Origin: Candidatus Gastranaerophilales bacterium
Lineage (GTDB): Bacteria > Cyanobacteriota > Vampirovibrionia > Gastranaerophilales > Gastranaerophilaceae
Direction of reading: 5' to 3'
Assembly (NCBI GenBank): GCA_944324365.1
Contig: CALUWA010000019.1
Span: forward strand, 1 to 41,047
DNA: 41,047 nucleotides
Positions 1 to 8,288 of this stretch are shown here, one piece after another (the first letter of the stretch is position 1; the number at the start of each line of letters is the position of its first letter). The position numbers and the translations under genes were made by a program. The notes beneath the pieces were generated by a model. It had not been told where the DNA came from. It did no database searches and saw nothing but the letters and a program-made list of their open reading frames with translations.

Positions 1-87
1 CGCAGAAGCAGGAATTGTATTCTTTGTCCCGCCATAGGCCAATGCACCGGCCATTGTCGTTGGTTGTATTATTTCTGCTGTTTTCAT
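1..87 (-). CDS. Tail fibre/tail protein, N-terminal fragment
   Basis: This is the first 29 codons of a minus-strand gene that runs off the left edge. The start is MKTAEIIQPTTMAGALAYGG, and AAGGAT upstream of the ATG at 87 acts as SD. It follows the DUF2612-type baseplate gene with a 12-nt gap, where myophages of this type normally carry tail-fibre or collar genes. The visible residues are too few to assign a family, so the tail-fibre role is inferred from position only. Confidence 0.6.
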   Translation of the reverse strand, partial: MKTAEIIQPTTMAGALAYGGTKNTIPASA

Positions 88-99
88 TATAAATCCTTT

Positions 100-720
100 C
101 TAATTTCCTAATTCCGTTTGACCCTGTGTTATTGCATTTTTGTCCCAGAATGGAGCTTGATTAAAACCGGTAAATCCACTGCCGTTAAACCCAAATATCT
201 CTGAAGGCGGCATTACTAAAATTTTATATCTGACGCCAGCGGGTTTGGGTAAAACACTTGTATTTAACAGGACTGCAGTTTGCTCTTCGGTTGGGTTAAA
301 TTCTAGGACATAATTCATAGTCATATCCAGATTGTCCTGAATATATGCTCGTCCGCTGTCACTAAAAATTAGCTTCAAGTATTCATTTATTTCAGGAATG
401 CTCCCACGCATCCTAAGTAAAAATAAACGCCCTCTTAATAATAACCTGTATTGTTCGGTGTCTAATGTTGTCATTACACCGTTAATTTCATATGTTCGCG
501 GGACTTGAAGCCAGTTTCCCCAAATATTTAAGCCAAAGTCTGTTGCAGTTTCAATTGATAATACTTGGGTAACCCAATTTTGCCAAAATTCTTGATGATT
601 TGCCAGATACCAATTTTCTTTTGCTGATACAAGTGAATTGAGTTTATTTGCTGTGCTGTACTGCCAAATAACGTGTTTTAAAAAATCAACGCTTAAGTTA
701 TATTCAAAAATTCTAGTCAT
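100..720 (-). CDS. DUF2612-type baseplate/tail protein
   Basis: A 206-aa protein. The central part contains a GLNIWGNWLQVPR-type segment and an Arg-rich helix. The C-terminus is Gly/Phe-rich (FGFNGSGFTGFNQ), as I remember for DUF2612 proteins encoded directly after baseplate J in contractile-tail phages. It overlaps the 3' end of the baseplate J gene by 8 nt, so translation is probably coupled. The likely role is at the baseplate periphery or wedge, or as a fibre-attachment adaptor. The family assignment is from memory of sequence pattern and gene order; no catalytic motif is visible. Confidence 0.7.
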   Translation of the reverse strand: MTRIFEYNLSVDFLKHVIWQYSTANKLNSLVSAKENWYLANHQEFWQNWVTQVLSIETATDFGLNIWGNWLQVPRTYEINGVMTTLDTEQYRLLLRGRLFLLRMRGSIPEINEYLKLIFSDSGRAYIQDNLDMTMNYVLEFNPTEEQTAVLLNTSVLPKPAGVRYKILVMPPSEIFGFNGSGFTGFNQAPFWDKNAITQGQTELGN

Positions 721-1921
721 TTATTGTTACCGTGATATTTTCGATAGAAAATTGTGCTACTTGGTTTATATTAATCGGAATTTCTGCAGTACTTAAGTTT
801 CCGGATATAGTTCCAATTTTTAAATCTTGAACAACAATACCTGTGACAGCTGCACCAATACCTGCCGCTATTTCAAATGCCGAAATATCCCCTCCCACTT
901 TAAATCCGCTAAAACCTTCTATGTTTCCATTGCTGTAGTCGATAAAAGCTTGTTTTACGGTTGATTCTAAGTCCGGAGCTGCAGCTGTACCAGTACTGAC
1001 TGTTATTGATGCATATATCGGGATTGGTGTCGCAAAATCAAAGCTAACCTCATAGGTAGCGTTTGCGATTGAATCAGTTACGTTAACTTTTGTATTCCCT
1101 GTATACCCGCAACCGGGTGATTTTCTTGAAAACAAGGCTTGTGCAACATCATCTGCATTTCCACCATCAACACAACAATATATTGAATGAGCATTAATAT
1201 TCACTCCGTCAATAGTTACAGTTTCGCTGGTGTCGTTGTCGTAAAAGTATGAGCTTTTTACGTTTGCAACCTTATTAACAGCATTTTGATAGTCCGCAAC
1301 AAGCGTAGCTCCTGTGTATAAACCTGATTGCAAATAGCGTGTTTTCAGTGAGGCATCACTTTCTTTTTCTGTTCCTAAAATAGCTGGCGAAGGATTATTA
1401 ATTGTTTCCCAGCCAAAGGTGCCATCTATAATTCTGGTTAAAGAATTAGCCGCACAGGCAATCTCTCCGGTTTCTAAAGATAAGAATGTAGCGGATGTAG
1501 TACCGCCATCCGGTATTGTTATTTGATTTTCTGCATAAAATACGACGCCGCTTGATGTTGAGGCTTGGGAATTTGCAGGGATTACAGTACCCGGAACCCC
1601 GGATACTACGGCAACTACACTTGATGATGTTGCACCTTCCCTATACAAGCCAAAATTAGCTAAAATCGCATCCAGAAATGTACCGTAGGCCATCATCACA
1701 TTGAAGGAATTTGCAAGCATAGCATTGTTTTCCAATACCGATACACGCGCATCTGTTTCTATGTCAATAAGTCTGCCTTGAGGAGTACTATCTTCTAAAG
1801 AAAGATTATCCCCTAAAGCTCCTTTAAATTCATTCTGAACGGTTTCCTTTATGTCTGCTGTGTCAGCTGTTACTAATCCCGTTGCATCTATGAATGTATA
1901 TGACGGTGTGTTACTAGCCAT
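713..1921 (-). CDS. Baseplate J-like wedge protein
   Basis: A 402-aa protein matching the Baseplate_J (gpJ, T4 gp6-like) pattern. An N-terminal helical segment ends in the typical motif of a length-determining residue run (PQGRLIDIETDARVSVLENN region, about residues 47-68). A Gly/Val/Thr-rich beta domain follows, then the ATLVADYQNAVNKV region typical of the family core, and a C-terminal beta domain. In contractile tails this protein builds the baseplate wedge around the hub. It overlaps the gp25-like gene by 8 nt upstream and the DUF2612 gene by 8 nt downstream, forming a tight baseplate module. Size is normal for the family. Confidence 0.9.
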   Translation of the reverse strand: MASNTPSYTFIDATGLVTADTADIKETVQNEFKGALGDNLSLEDSTPQGRLIDIETDARVSVLENNAMLANSFNVMMAYGTFLDAILANFGLYREGATSSSVVAVVSGVPGTVIPANSQASTSSGVVFYAENQITIPDGGTTSATFLSLETGEIACAANSLTRIIDGTFGWETINNPSPAILGTEKESDASLKTRYLQSGLYTGATLVADYQNAVNKVANVKSSYFYDNDTSETVTIDGVNINAHSIYCCVDGGNADDVAQALFSRKSPGCGYTGNTKVNVTDSIANATYEVSFDFATPIPIYASITVSTGTAAAPDLESTVKQAFIDYSNGNIEGFSGFKVGGDISAFEIAAGIGAAVTGIVVQDLKIGTISGNLSTAEIPININQVAQFSIENITVTIND

Positions 1922-2264
1922 TTATTGTAATACTCCCATATTCAGTAATTTCATTTAATTTATAACTGAATACCCCATTTTGCTGGGTATATTCAAAACC
2001 TTCCACGCGCTCAACTTTATCAAGGCTTTCCACTGTCTGGACAATATTTGCCTGAAACATGTCTATAAGCGGAGCATCTGCAAAAATTGTGTTAAAATAA
2101 GGAATTCCCGCTTCCGTGTTATATTCCAATTCACCTTGATTTGTTAATACTGCGTTTTTGGAAATGTTGGCCAAGGCATTTGCATTTTCTGATATTGCCA
2201 AATTCCCGCCATTGTCCAGGTAAATATCATTGTATCTGTCATTTGTTGTGGAAATTGTAAGCAT
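1914..2264 (-). CDS. gp25/gpW-like baseplate protein
   Basis: A 116-aa protein between spike and baseplate J, the usual position of a gp25 (lysozyme-fold-like, non-enzymatic) wedge protein. Residues 40-100 show the typical pattern: an N-terminal strand with D/N-rich turns, NQGELEYNTEAGIPYF, then a helix leading to a VERVEGFEYT strand. It should initiate sheath polymerisation from the baseplate. It overlaps the spike gene by 1 nt and baseplate J by 8 nt. Assignment rests on pattern and gene order. Confidence 0.75.
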   Translation of the reverse strand: MLTISTTNDRYNDIYLDNGGNLAISENANALANISKNAVLTNQGELEYNTEAGIPYFNTIFADAPLIDMFQANIVQTVESLDKVERVEGFEYTQQNGVFSYKLNEITEYGSITING

Positions 2265-2926
2265 TATTGCGGTCCTCCTGTGCTTCCGGAACCTGGTTCT
2301 ACTCCAGAGTGCGTATGCGTACTTAAGCTTATACCCGCACCCATTACATCTCCCGAAACAGTTAGTGTGCCGGTGATTGTTGTATCTCCGGTAATAATAG
2401 TATTCCCTGTAAGCTTAATTTCTCCTGATTTTAATGTAAATTTTGTACTGCCGTCTAATGTAGAGATGACAACGGCTCCTGCGTCATCTTCCGAGATATT
2501 TATGTCATTAATCTTGTCCGGAAGGAAAAATGCATCTGTATATTGATGTTTTCTATATGTGTTAGGGCTCGATTCCGCAAGATTTTGCTTAAAAATTGAG
2601 ATATCCCTGTCAGCTGCAATAATCCATCCAGTGTCACCTGCTTGAATTGGAAAAGACATTACAATGCCGCCTCCCGACATTGAAAAAACAGGGATATTTA
2701 TTAATGGTGGACGCTGTATTTTTTGACCACGGCTTGCTACTGCAGATATTGCCGGCTGTATGATGGCTCTATTTGTATTTCTGTCATAAGACTGAACAAT
2801 TCCAGGCAAAACTTTTTGTAAGTTTAGCAAAATTTTTTCTGACAAAAATGCTGCAAGCCCGTCAAGAGAATGGACGTCTGCAGGATTATTTTCCGGTACT
2901 GTTTTTGTTCCGTTTGTCATAATCAA
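2264..2926 (-). CDS. Baseplate central spike (Gp138-N/gpV-like)
   Basis: A 220-aa protein. Residues about 35-140 form an OB-fold-like N-terminal domain of the Gp138 type (LPGIVQSYDRNTNRAIIQPA, then a PPLINIPVF strand). A beta-helical stalk follows, with short Thr/Gly-rich repeats (TGNTIITGDTTITGTLTVSG, about 170-192). The end is THTHSGVEPGSGSTGGPQ. HTH here is the H-x-H signature that coordinates iron at the tip of P2 gpV-type spikes. The protein should form the trimeric membrane-piercing needle at the bottom of the tail. It overlaps both neighbours by a few bases. Confidence 0.85.
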   Translation of the reverse strand: MIMTNGTKTVPENNPADVHSLDGLAAFLSEKILLNLQKVLPGIVQSYDRNTNRAIIQPAISAVASRGQKIQRPPLINIPVFSMSGGGIVMSFPIQAGDTGWIIAADRDISIFKQNLAESSPNTYRKHQYTDAFFLPDKINDINISEDDAGAVVISTLDGSTKFTLKSGEIKLTGNTIITGDTTITGTLTVSGDVMGAGISLSTHTHSGVEPGSGSTGGPQ

Positions 2927-3795
2927 GCTACCTTATTTTTTCCAGCTATTTCAACATAAAATTGCGGTTCACGGCTTGCAAAATCAAATGTAAGTTCATA
3001 TATTTGATATTGCCCGTTTATAATTGGTAATAAATCAGAGGTAATTTCTACCCAATCCCCGATATTCATCGTCGGATCAAGTAGTGCCTTCGCTCTTAAG
3101 CCGTATTCATCCGGTTGTGGTATTCCAATTAATCCGCTTTGTGGTGATAGTCTTTTTATATATCCGGACTTTTTTGTGGAGCTTGTACTGCTTTGTTGTT
3201 CGTTGTTAGATGATGTGGCCGGTGGTTCAGCGTCTTTGTCTACTACTTTTAAAATTTCATTATCAATATACGCATAAATATTTTCCAGCTTGTTCAGCTG
3301 GTTTATAAGTTCAGCTTTTGCCCCTGTAAAATTTATTGCATCAATCAGTTTTTGGCTCTTTGATTGCCAAGATAACTGCAAATTCATTTCATTAGCAGCA
3401 TTTAGTGCAAACTGCTTAACAGTTGTATTTTGTGTTGTATAAGTAATTATATCCTGCTGATTATAATAATTTGTTTTGGCCTCTATGTTTAGCCAGGTGT
3501 CCGGCATTCCTTCCGGGAGGGCAGTATAAATATCTCCGGAAAATATCTGCCCCACTCCGGTGCTTTCATATCCTGCAAAAATACTTATGCGTTTTCTGTT
3601 TGATTGGTCTACATACGGTGACATGTATGTCGTTAAATACTCGACGTCATCCTTTGTTAAATTTGCAATTGAAATATTTGCAGTTGATGCATTTTCTGAC
3701 ATTTTTCGGGTAACGCGTCCGCGTATAGCTGCATTACGAATTTCTTTTGCGCCTTCTTTAGTCTGGATTACCAGATAAACTTCACGTTTATCCAT
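2923..3795 (-). CDS. Baseplate hub (gpD/gp44-like)
   Basis: A 290-aa hub-type protein lying between the plug and spike genes. The N-terminal strand pattern is followed by NLTKDDVEYLTTYM and FAGYESTGVGQIFSGDIYTA, the pattern of phage late-control D/T4 gp27-like hub proteins. The C-terminal half has a Ser/Asn-rich linker (about 196-208) and a domain ending in a FASREPQFYVEIAGKNK segment. It should form the trimeric hub that carries the spike and contacts the tape measure. Four-nt overlap with the spike gene indicates coupling. Confidence 0.75.
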   Translation of the reverse strand: MDKREVYLVIQTKEGAKEIRNAAIRGRVTRKMSENASTANISIANLTKDDVEYLTTYMSPYVDQSNRKRISIFAGYESTGVGQIFSGDIYTALPEGMPDTWLNIEAKTNYYNQQDIITYTTQNTTVKQFALNAANEMNLQLSWQSKSQKLIDAINFTGAKAELINQLNKLENIYAYIDNEILKVVDKDAEPPATSSNNEQQSSTSSTKKSGYIKRLSPQSGLIGIPQPDEYGLRAKALLDPTMNIGDWVEITSDLLPIINGQYQIYELTFDFASREPQFYVEIAGKNKVA

Positions 3796-4108
3796 CCTCT
3801 AAGTCCTCCAAGTCGTAAAAATACAAATTGCAGGAAGTTCCGAAATTTTCCCAATAAGGATATTCGTCCTTTTCTGTGATAAAAACAAGGTTGCCATTAA
3901 TTTCAGATTCCATCCATGGGTAAGGTAATATAACTTGGTTTGCAAAGCAGGGGACACTCTCGGCGATAACAGAAGTACTTGTGCTCACTGTGGCCAGTGT
4001 TATTCCTTGCGGCCCAGCTTTAAGCTGGATTGTTATATCAATATTATTTATTGTCATGGAAAATTCCTGATTAGGAATATTTTTTGTTTCAAGAGAATAT
4101 ACAGTCAT
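3788..4108 (-). CDS. Baseplate plug-like protein
   Basis: A 106-aa small beta-rich protein. I place the start at the ATG at 4108 (MTVYSLETKN), because the in-frame TTG at 4126 overlaps the upstream gene. The C-terminus is acidic (LYFYDLEDLEDG). Proteins of this size and pattern (NQEFSMTINN, ILPYPWMESEINGNLVF) occur between the Dit-like and hub genes in myophages of this architecture and resemble the plug domain described for cyanophage Pam3. The name rests on memory of that pattern. It overlaps the hub gene by 8 nt. Confidence 0.6.
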   Translation of the reverse strand: MTVYSLETKNIPNQEFSMTINNIDITIQLKAGPQGITLATVSTSTSVIAESVPCFANQVILPYPWMESEINGNLVFITEKDEYPYWENFGTSCNLYFYDLEDLEDG

Positions 4109-4110
4109 TT

Positions 4111-4710
4111 TTATTTGCCTAACCAACTACTGCCAGCATTATAAATAGCCCGTGCTACTGATGAATTAGGTTTGCTTGTCCTTTTTGCCTGTTTGTGTCC
4201 TAAATTTTGTTTTGATGTGTTTTTCTTGTTTTTTACCTGCGCAGCGCGCATTTTCACGTACTGTGTCTGTGCTTTCTGAACACTGCGAAATCTAAGCTCA
4301 TAGCGGGTTTTGTCAAAATAATCAGTACCAACTTTAAAAGGTTTCGCTGCTAATACCATATTGGTATACATTTCGCCTTTAGCTTTGACAATTAATTCAG
4401 TGCCGTTTTTATAGTACTGATTAATTTCATTCAACGAACTGCTATCATCATCTGATATAATAACCGTTACATTTACTTCGTTAGGGTTTTTAACTTCATG
4501 GTCTGTTATAACTGTACCATCTTCAATTGGATGATCCATTAATTGCACATCATCTTGTACTGATGCGTCAACAAAATCCACGGATGTAAATATTTCTTTG
4601 CATTCTGTGTCGTTTTGCTCATAAATGGCAAAATTTTTGACTTTCCCAAATTGTACAATGTGTAAAACGATATTTGTAAATGTTGTAATTAGTCCTGAAC
4701 TTATAGACAT
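4111..4710 (-). CDS. Dit-like/DUF6046-type distal tail protein
   Basis: A 199-aa protein directly after the tape measure. Its core (VDFVDASVQDDVQLMDHPIE, about residues 43-62, then NEVNVTVIIS) matches the N-terminal pattern of Dit-like tail proteins that ring the tail end and link tube to baseplate. The C-terminal 45 residues are Lys/Arg/Ser-rich and probably disordered (KNKKNTSKQ to RTSKPNSS), which is unusual for a core baseplate protein and may contact DNA or the tape measure. It overlaps the tape-measure stop by 1 nt. Confidence 0.65.
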   Translation of the reverse strand: MSISSGLITTFTNIVLHIVQFGKVKNFAIYEQNDTECKEIFTSVDFVDASVQDDVQLMDHPIEDGTVITDHEVKNPNEVNVTVIISDDDSSSLNEINQYYKNGTELIVKAKGEMYTNMVLAAKPFKVGTDYFDKTRYELRFRSVQKAQTQYVKMRAAQVKNKKNTSKQNLGHKQAKRTSKPNSSVARAIYNAGSSWLGK

Positions 4711-6431
4711 TATGCAATAATCCCGTTATTTAAGTTGACAAATGCCTGCTTGATTGCCTGCCTTAAGTCGTTAGCAATTCCGCCTGCATCTGTTGCCTGT
4801 GTTTGGATTGTAATATTTCCTATTGATATAGTCCGATTGCTTGATGAGTTGCTAAATGCATTAGTAATTCCGGAAGGAATTGAATTTAAATTAAAACTTG
4901 ATGTCATTGAAATTGCAGCTTTTGCTTTTGCCAAATTTCTGCGCCAATCGGCAGCTTCGTCTGCAGTCTGAACACGTTCCCCCTTATGCAATTCGGCCAA
5001 ATAGCCATCGTAAGGAACATAATCAAGGCCTGTTTTGTGTTGCTTCCCAACTTTAGTAACGGCAGCAGCTAGCAAGCCAGCCGGCGATAATTTGGCTCCT
5101 AACAACAAACCTTTTCCTATTAACTTTTTAATTGGTTCCGGTATTGCATTCCAAATTAATTGTATAATTTTTAATATGCCGTTTATATACGCCCATATGA
5201 GTTTCCCTATTGTAAGTATTATTACTCCAAGGCCTTTTACAAAGGTCTTTAATTCTTCATAGAATTTCTGAAATTTAATTCTAGCTTCGTCAGCAGGCCC
5301 AAATAATGCTTCCCAGAATTTCCCAAATAAAGAATCTCCGCCTTGAAGCCACGTATATAAATCGTCTATTAATAATGATATTAACAGTATGGCCGCGGCG
5401 ATGGCTGCAACCCACGGATTGCCAACTATCGCTGCCCAAAGGGCCTTACCTAAAGCCCAAACATTTTTTATAACTAATGGCAATAAAGTTATTCCAATTA
5501 CTGTTAACAGTGCCTTAATAAAAGGGCTATGATCTACAAAAAAATCAATAACATTTTTAACGCCAACTGCTAATTTGCTAATAACCGGCAATAATAATTG
5601 TGCTAAATTGGCTCCAATTGCAGCAGTGCCCATTCGGATATCGCGCATAGTCATTTCAAATTGCCGTGCGTTTGAAATGTCATCTTTCGTAAATACCCGG
5701 TATTTGCTTATACCCTCAAGTTGTTTTCTGTAGCCATCAAGACCTTGCGACAGCATTTGTATAGTGCCATCGTCAAGTCCCAGTTCACGTCCAAGCTGAA
5801 CTTTTTCGGCTTGAGTTTTTAAAGTATCCATTTTGGCGGCAACATTTTCAAAAAATTCATCTACACTGCCAACATTTGTACTAATACCCATCTTGGCAGT
5901 AATATCTTTTAATCCGCCTCCATCTCCACCTTTTGCAATGTCTGCTAAACTATCGTTCAGCATTGCAACTGATGCGGCCGCGCCTTCTGCACTTCCGCCC
6001 CAATGTTCAACAGCATTTGTTAAATCCTGCAAAGTGTCTGTTGCGATTCCTGCATTTTGAGCCATTTGCCCAAATGTATCCGCCTTTGCTGCAAAATCGC
6101 TTACTTTTCTAAAAGCGATAAACATTCCACCAAAAGTGCCAGCAATTTTTATAATTTCAGCTTGATGCTTGCGCAAGTTGACAAGCATTCCATCCCAACT
6201 GTTGCTAAGTTTTTTAAGATGCTTTTCCTGCTGCTTTAACTGTTCTGATACTTTTTTAAGCTCTTCTTCTGCCTTTTTTGCCTCTTCTCCGCCATTTTTA
6301 ACAGCGTCTTTTAACTCTTTTTCTTTCTTCTTAAGTGCATCAATTTGTTTTTCAGTCTGGCGCATTTCTGTTGCGACTTCGTCTAGGCCTTCTGTTCCAA
6401 ATTGCAATAAAAAGCTGTCAAGTAGTGTCAT
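4710..6431 (-). CDS. Tape measure protein
   Basis: A 573-aa protein. Residues 10-85 are a Lys/Glu-rich coiled coil. Residues about 255-365 contain several hydrophobic helices (LLPLVIKNVWALGKALWAAI and AAIAAAILLISLLI). A Ser/Asn-rich C-terminal part follows. This layout, and its place between the chaperone and the baseplate genes, identify a tail length ruler. At the usual ~0.15 nm per residue it would give a tail of roughly 85 nm. The C-terminal HKTGLDYVPYDGYLAELHKGERV segment (about 463-485) is a recurrent tape-measure motif. The inverted membrane gene sits just upstream of its start. Confidence 0.9.
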   Translation of the reverse strand: MTLLDSFLLQFGTEGLDEVATEMRQTEKQIDALKKKEKELKDAVKNGGEEAKKAEEELKKVSEQLKQQEKHLKKLSNSWDGMLVNLRKHQAEIIKIAGTFGGMFIAFRKVSDFAAKADTFGQMAQNAGIATDTLQDLTNAVEHWGGSAEGAAASVAMLNDSLADIAKGGDGGGLKDITAKMGISTNVGSVDEFFENVAAKMDTLKTQAEKVQLGRELGLDDGTIQMLSQGLDGYRKQLEGISKYRVFTKDDISNARQFEMTMRDIRMGTAAIGANLAQLLLPVISKLAVGVKNVIDFFVDHSPFIKALLTVIGITLLPLVIKNVWALGKALWAAIVGNPWVAAIAAAILLISLLIDDLYTWLQGGDSLFGKFWEALFGPADEARIKFQKFYEELKTFVKGLGVIILTIGKLIWAYINGILKIIQLIWNAIPEPIKKLIGKGLLLGAKLSPAGLLAAAVTKVGKQHKTGLDYVPYDGYLAELHKGERVQTADEAADWRRNLAKAKAAISMTSSFNLNSIPSGITNAFSNSSSNRTISIGNITIQTQATDAGGIANDLRQAIKQAFVNLNNGIIA

Positions 6432-6466
6432 TGCTGAATTTTCCTTTTAATAGCCACTTAGCTATA

Positions 6467-6500
6467 TTTACAAATATATCTGTTTGGTGTTTACTATATT
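6467..6500 (+). promoter_or_regulatory. Promoter of the inverted membrane gene
   Basis: TTTACA at 6467-6472 and TACTAT at 6492-6497 are separated by 19 nt, and an overlapping TATATT lies at 6495-6500. Spacing is slightly long, so this is a moderate sigma-70 match. It faces right, against the late operon, and lies 36 nt before the start of the inserted gene. Confidence 0.45.
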
Positions 6501-6535
6501 CGGAATGTTTGAGTAAATTAAGTCTGGAGGGTAAA

Positions 6536-7186
6536 ATGAATAAATTTTTAAATACTTGTTTTCAAATCGGTAAATGGTTTATGTCAATTGTTCTCATTCT
6601 GTTGCTATTAACCGGCGTTGGTTTGATTTGTAACATAATATACAAATCTAATAATATGAATACATATGTTATGGATTACAAATTCCCAACGCAAGAAAAT
6701 GGGGCTGCAGTTGAAAAACAAAATAGTGACAAATCTGTTATTGATGAAATTTCAAAACAATACAAAGAGCAAATTATAGCCCAGTTAAAAGAAAGTAATG
6801 TTTCAGAAAAAACTGCAGATATTATTATCAAAAGAATGGTAGTTGTTGAAGAACGCGATAGAAAAGATTTTGTAAATAATCTGTCGCAATATTATAAAGA
6901 TGCAACAAAATATTTAATTAATGACCTCAAAAGTGAGTATAACCTTTCTGAAGCAGAAGCTAAACAAGTATTGAATGAAGAAAAGCAGGAAATTAATAAT
7001 AAAATTATCCCTGATAAATATTTTCAAAGGTACTCAGAACAGGTTGAAGCCAGAAACGCTGAACAGCAGAAAATTGAAGCTCAACGAACAACAAGCTTGG
7101 TTGCGTTACTCGTCTGCTTATGCATGTTTGTTATGTTCTTAACGATTCCAATTCTGATACGGATTGAAGAAAATACAAGAAAATAA
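6536..7186 (+). CDS. Inverted two-TM membrane protein (moron)
   Basis: A 216-aa protein of unknown family. The start is ATG 6536, preceded by GGAGGG. An upstream in-frame extension exists but would read through the promoter and has no SD. TM1 spans about residues 13-36 and TM2 about 187-208. Between them lies a charged, coiled-coil-prone domain of 150 residues (many K/E/Q). The gene sits between tape measure and tail chaperone on the opposite strand to the 20-kb late operon, with its own promoter and a terminator. Such self-contained insertions are usually expressed in lysogens; superinfection exclusion or host conversion is an inference. Function is unknown. Confidence 0.85.
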   Translation: MNKFLNTCFQIGKWFMSIVLILLLLTGVGLICNIIYKSNNMNTYVMDYKFPTQENGAAVEKQNSDKSVIDEISKQYKEQIIAQLKESNVSEKTADIIIKRMVVVEERDRKDFVNNLSQYYKDATKYLINDLKSEYNLSEAEAKQVLNEEKQEINNKIIPDKYFQRYSEQVEARNAEQQKIEAQRTTSLVALLVCLCMFVMFLTIPILIRIEENTRK

Positions 7187-7193
7187 TTTTATC

Positions 7194-7225
7194 AAGTTCC
7201 AAGTTTTTACTTGGAACTTTTTATT
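7194..7225 (+). terminator. Intrinsic terminator after membrane gene
   Basis: An 11-bp perfect stem (AAGTTCCAAGT at 7194-7204 with ACTTGGAACTT at 7209-7219), TTTT loop, followed by a T-rich tract. It starts 7 nt after the stop of the inverted gene. Its T tract overlaps the stop codon (7221-7223) of the frameshifted chaperone on the other strand. Confidence 0.9.
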
Positions 7226-7759
7226 TCTTTTTCGCATAATATTCTGAAATCAGATATTCATTATATTTCGGTACGACTTCCGCTTCCCAAATTGTCATTG
7301 CATCTTCTAAAGAATAGACTGTTTGGAGTTCATGAAGGGTTGCTTTTCCGGATGCGATAATTTGCCCGATAAAGCCGTCAATATTTCGGTAATCTTCGGT
7401 TCTGCAAGGGATACTAACCTTGTTAAGGAATCTAAGCCCTTGCCATTCCTGAAAAAACTGCAGTTGTACTCTATCATTTTCATTTCTAATCTGGCCAGGA
7501 CTTCCCAGTTCGGTACATGGTTATCTATTAATGCCTTATTTGCTAATGCAATTGTTGTTCCGTCATCTTTCACACGCTCTACGTAAGCCATCATTTTTAT
7601 CATCATATCTTCTGACAGCTGATAACTTCCGATTTTTGGAATAAATCCTATCGGATATTGTGATATAATTTCACGGCCAACTGTTGCCGGAAATTTTGAA
7701 ACGTTATATGTATAAGTTTTTCCTTCATAATCAATAGTAAATTCTTGCGGTTCAATCAT
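7221..7759 (-). CDS. Tail assembly chaperone, -1 frameshift fusion (G-T-like)
   Basis: The predicted product of a -1 slip at heptamer TTTTTTC (7457-7451): 103 residues of the short form joined to 76 residues read from 7451 to 7224, 179 aa in all, stop TAA 7223-7221. The -1 frame is open across the overlap. After the zero-frame stop it encodes conserved-looking sequence (IIASGKATLHELQTVYSLED, then MTIWEAEVV), as in the T domains or second chaperone proteins of tailed phages. Without this frame, 7221-7306 would be non-coding. The T-like domain is expected to recruit tube subunits to the tape measure. Confidence 0.85.
7307..7759 (-). CDS. Tail assembly chaperone, short (zero-frame) form
   Basis: A 150-aa protein upstream of the tape measure, in the place of lambda G-like chaperones. 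It starts at ATG 7759 after AAGGAAGG. Codons 102-103 are TTT-TTC preceded by T, making the slippery heptamer T-TTT-TTC at 7457-7451 in the correct X-XXY-YYZ phase. Most ribosomes should end at TAG 7307. The remaining fraction would shift to the -1 frame and make the longer protein annotated separately. It should coat the tape measure during tail assembly. Confidence 0.85.
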   Translation of the reverse strand: MIEPQEFTIDYEGKTYTYNVSKFPATVGREIISQYPIGFIPKIGSYQLSEDMMIKMMAYVERVKDDGTTIALANKALIDNHVPNWEVLARLEMKMIEYNCSFFRNGKGLDSLTRLVSLAEPKITEILTALSGKLSHPEKQPFMNSKQSIL

Positions 7760-7783
7760 GTTCTCTTCCTTCCTTTTTAATAA

Positions 7784-7811
7784 AACCCTCTCCCAAAATT
7801 AAGAGAGGGTT
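7784..7811 (-). terminator. Attenuator-like hairpin between tube and chaperone
   Basis: A 9-bp perfect stem (7803-7811 with 7784-7792) followed on the minus strand by TTATT and then the SD AAGGAAGG of the chaperone. The T tract is weak, so partial termination is likely. This would lower chaperone and tape-measure output relative to sheath and tube. Confidence 0.65.
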
Positions 7812-7835
7812 GCGAGTTAGTTTAAATAGGAGTTA

Positions 7836-8273
7836 TTAAAGTTTATTTTCAAAAACAAATCCGTATGTCTTGGTTTTAATTCTGCCGCCTGATGCAACTC
7901 CATTGCCCGGAAGCCCTTTTGTTATTCTGCCCGGGGTTAGAGTTTTGCGTGTTCCGTCCGGATAATTTGCAATAAAGGTTATAACATCCTTCGTAGTCTG
8001 TTTGTTTTTGGCCACCCTGTTGGCCTCAAATAGAAAGTCTAAATATCTTTCTTCATCCGTTCCCGGAATTACTGATATCGTAACTTCTAACGGTTTTGGT
8101 GCTGACCATACGACTAAATCACCGTTCAAACCCATACCAAACTCCGTAATTTGCATTTCCGGAAAATCTAATGGGTCGCTGTCATCCGCAAATGCTCTGC
8201 AAACAAATCCACTCGGATAAGTTCCGCTTGCTATTATGGTCAGCGATAACCCTGTACCTGATACATCTTGCAT
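7836..8273 (-). CDS. Tail tube protein (DUF3277-like)
   Basis: A 145-aa beta-rich protein directly after the sheath gene. The FVCRAFADDSDPLDFPEM segment, the charge-rich middle and the C-terminal KTYGFVFENKL match the DUF3277-type tube proteins of myophages that use a DUF3383-like sheath. Hexameric rings of this protein would form the inner tube. The following hairpin at 7784-7811 fits a highly expressed structural gene. Confidence 0.8.
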   Translation of the reverse strand: MQDVSGTGLSLTIIASGTYPSGFVCRAFADDSDPLDFPEMQITEFGMGLNGDLVVWSAPKPLEVTISVIPGTDEERYLDFLFEANRVAKNKQTTKDVITFIANYPDGTRKTLTPGRITKGLPGNGVASGGRIKTKTYGFVFENKL

Positions 8274-8288
8274 TTTTATACCCTTTCA

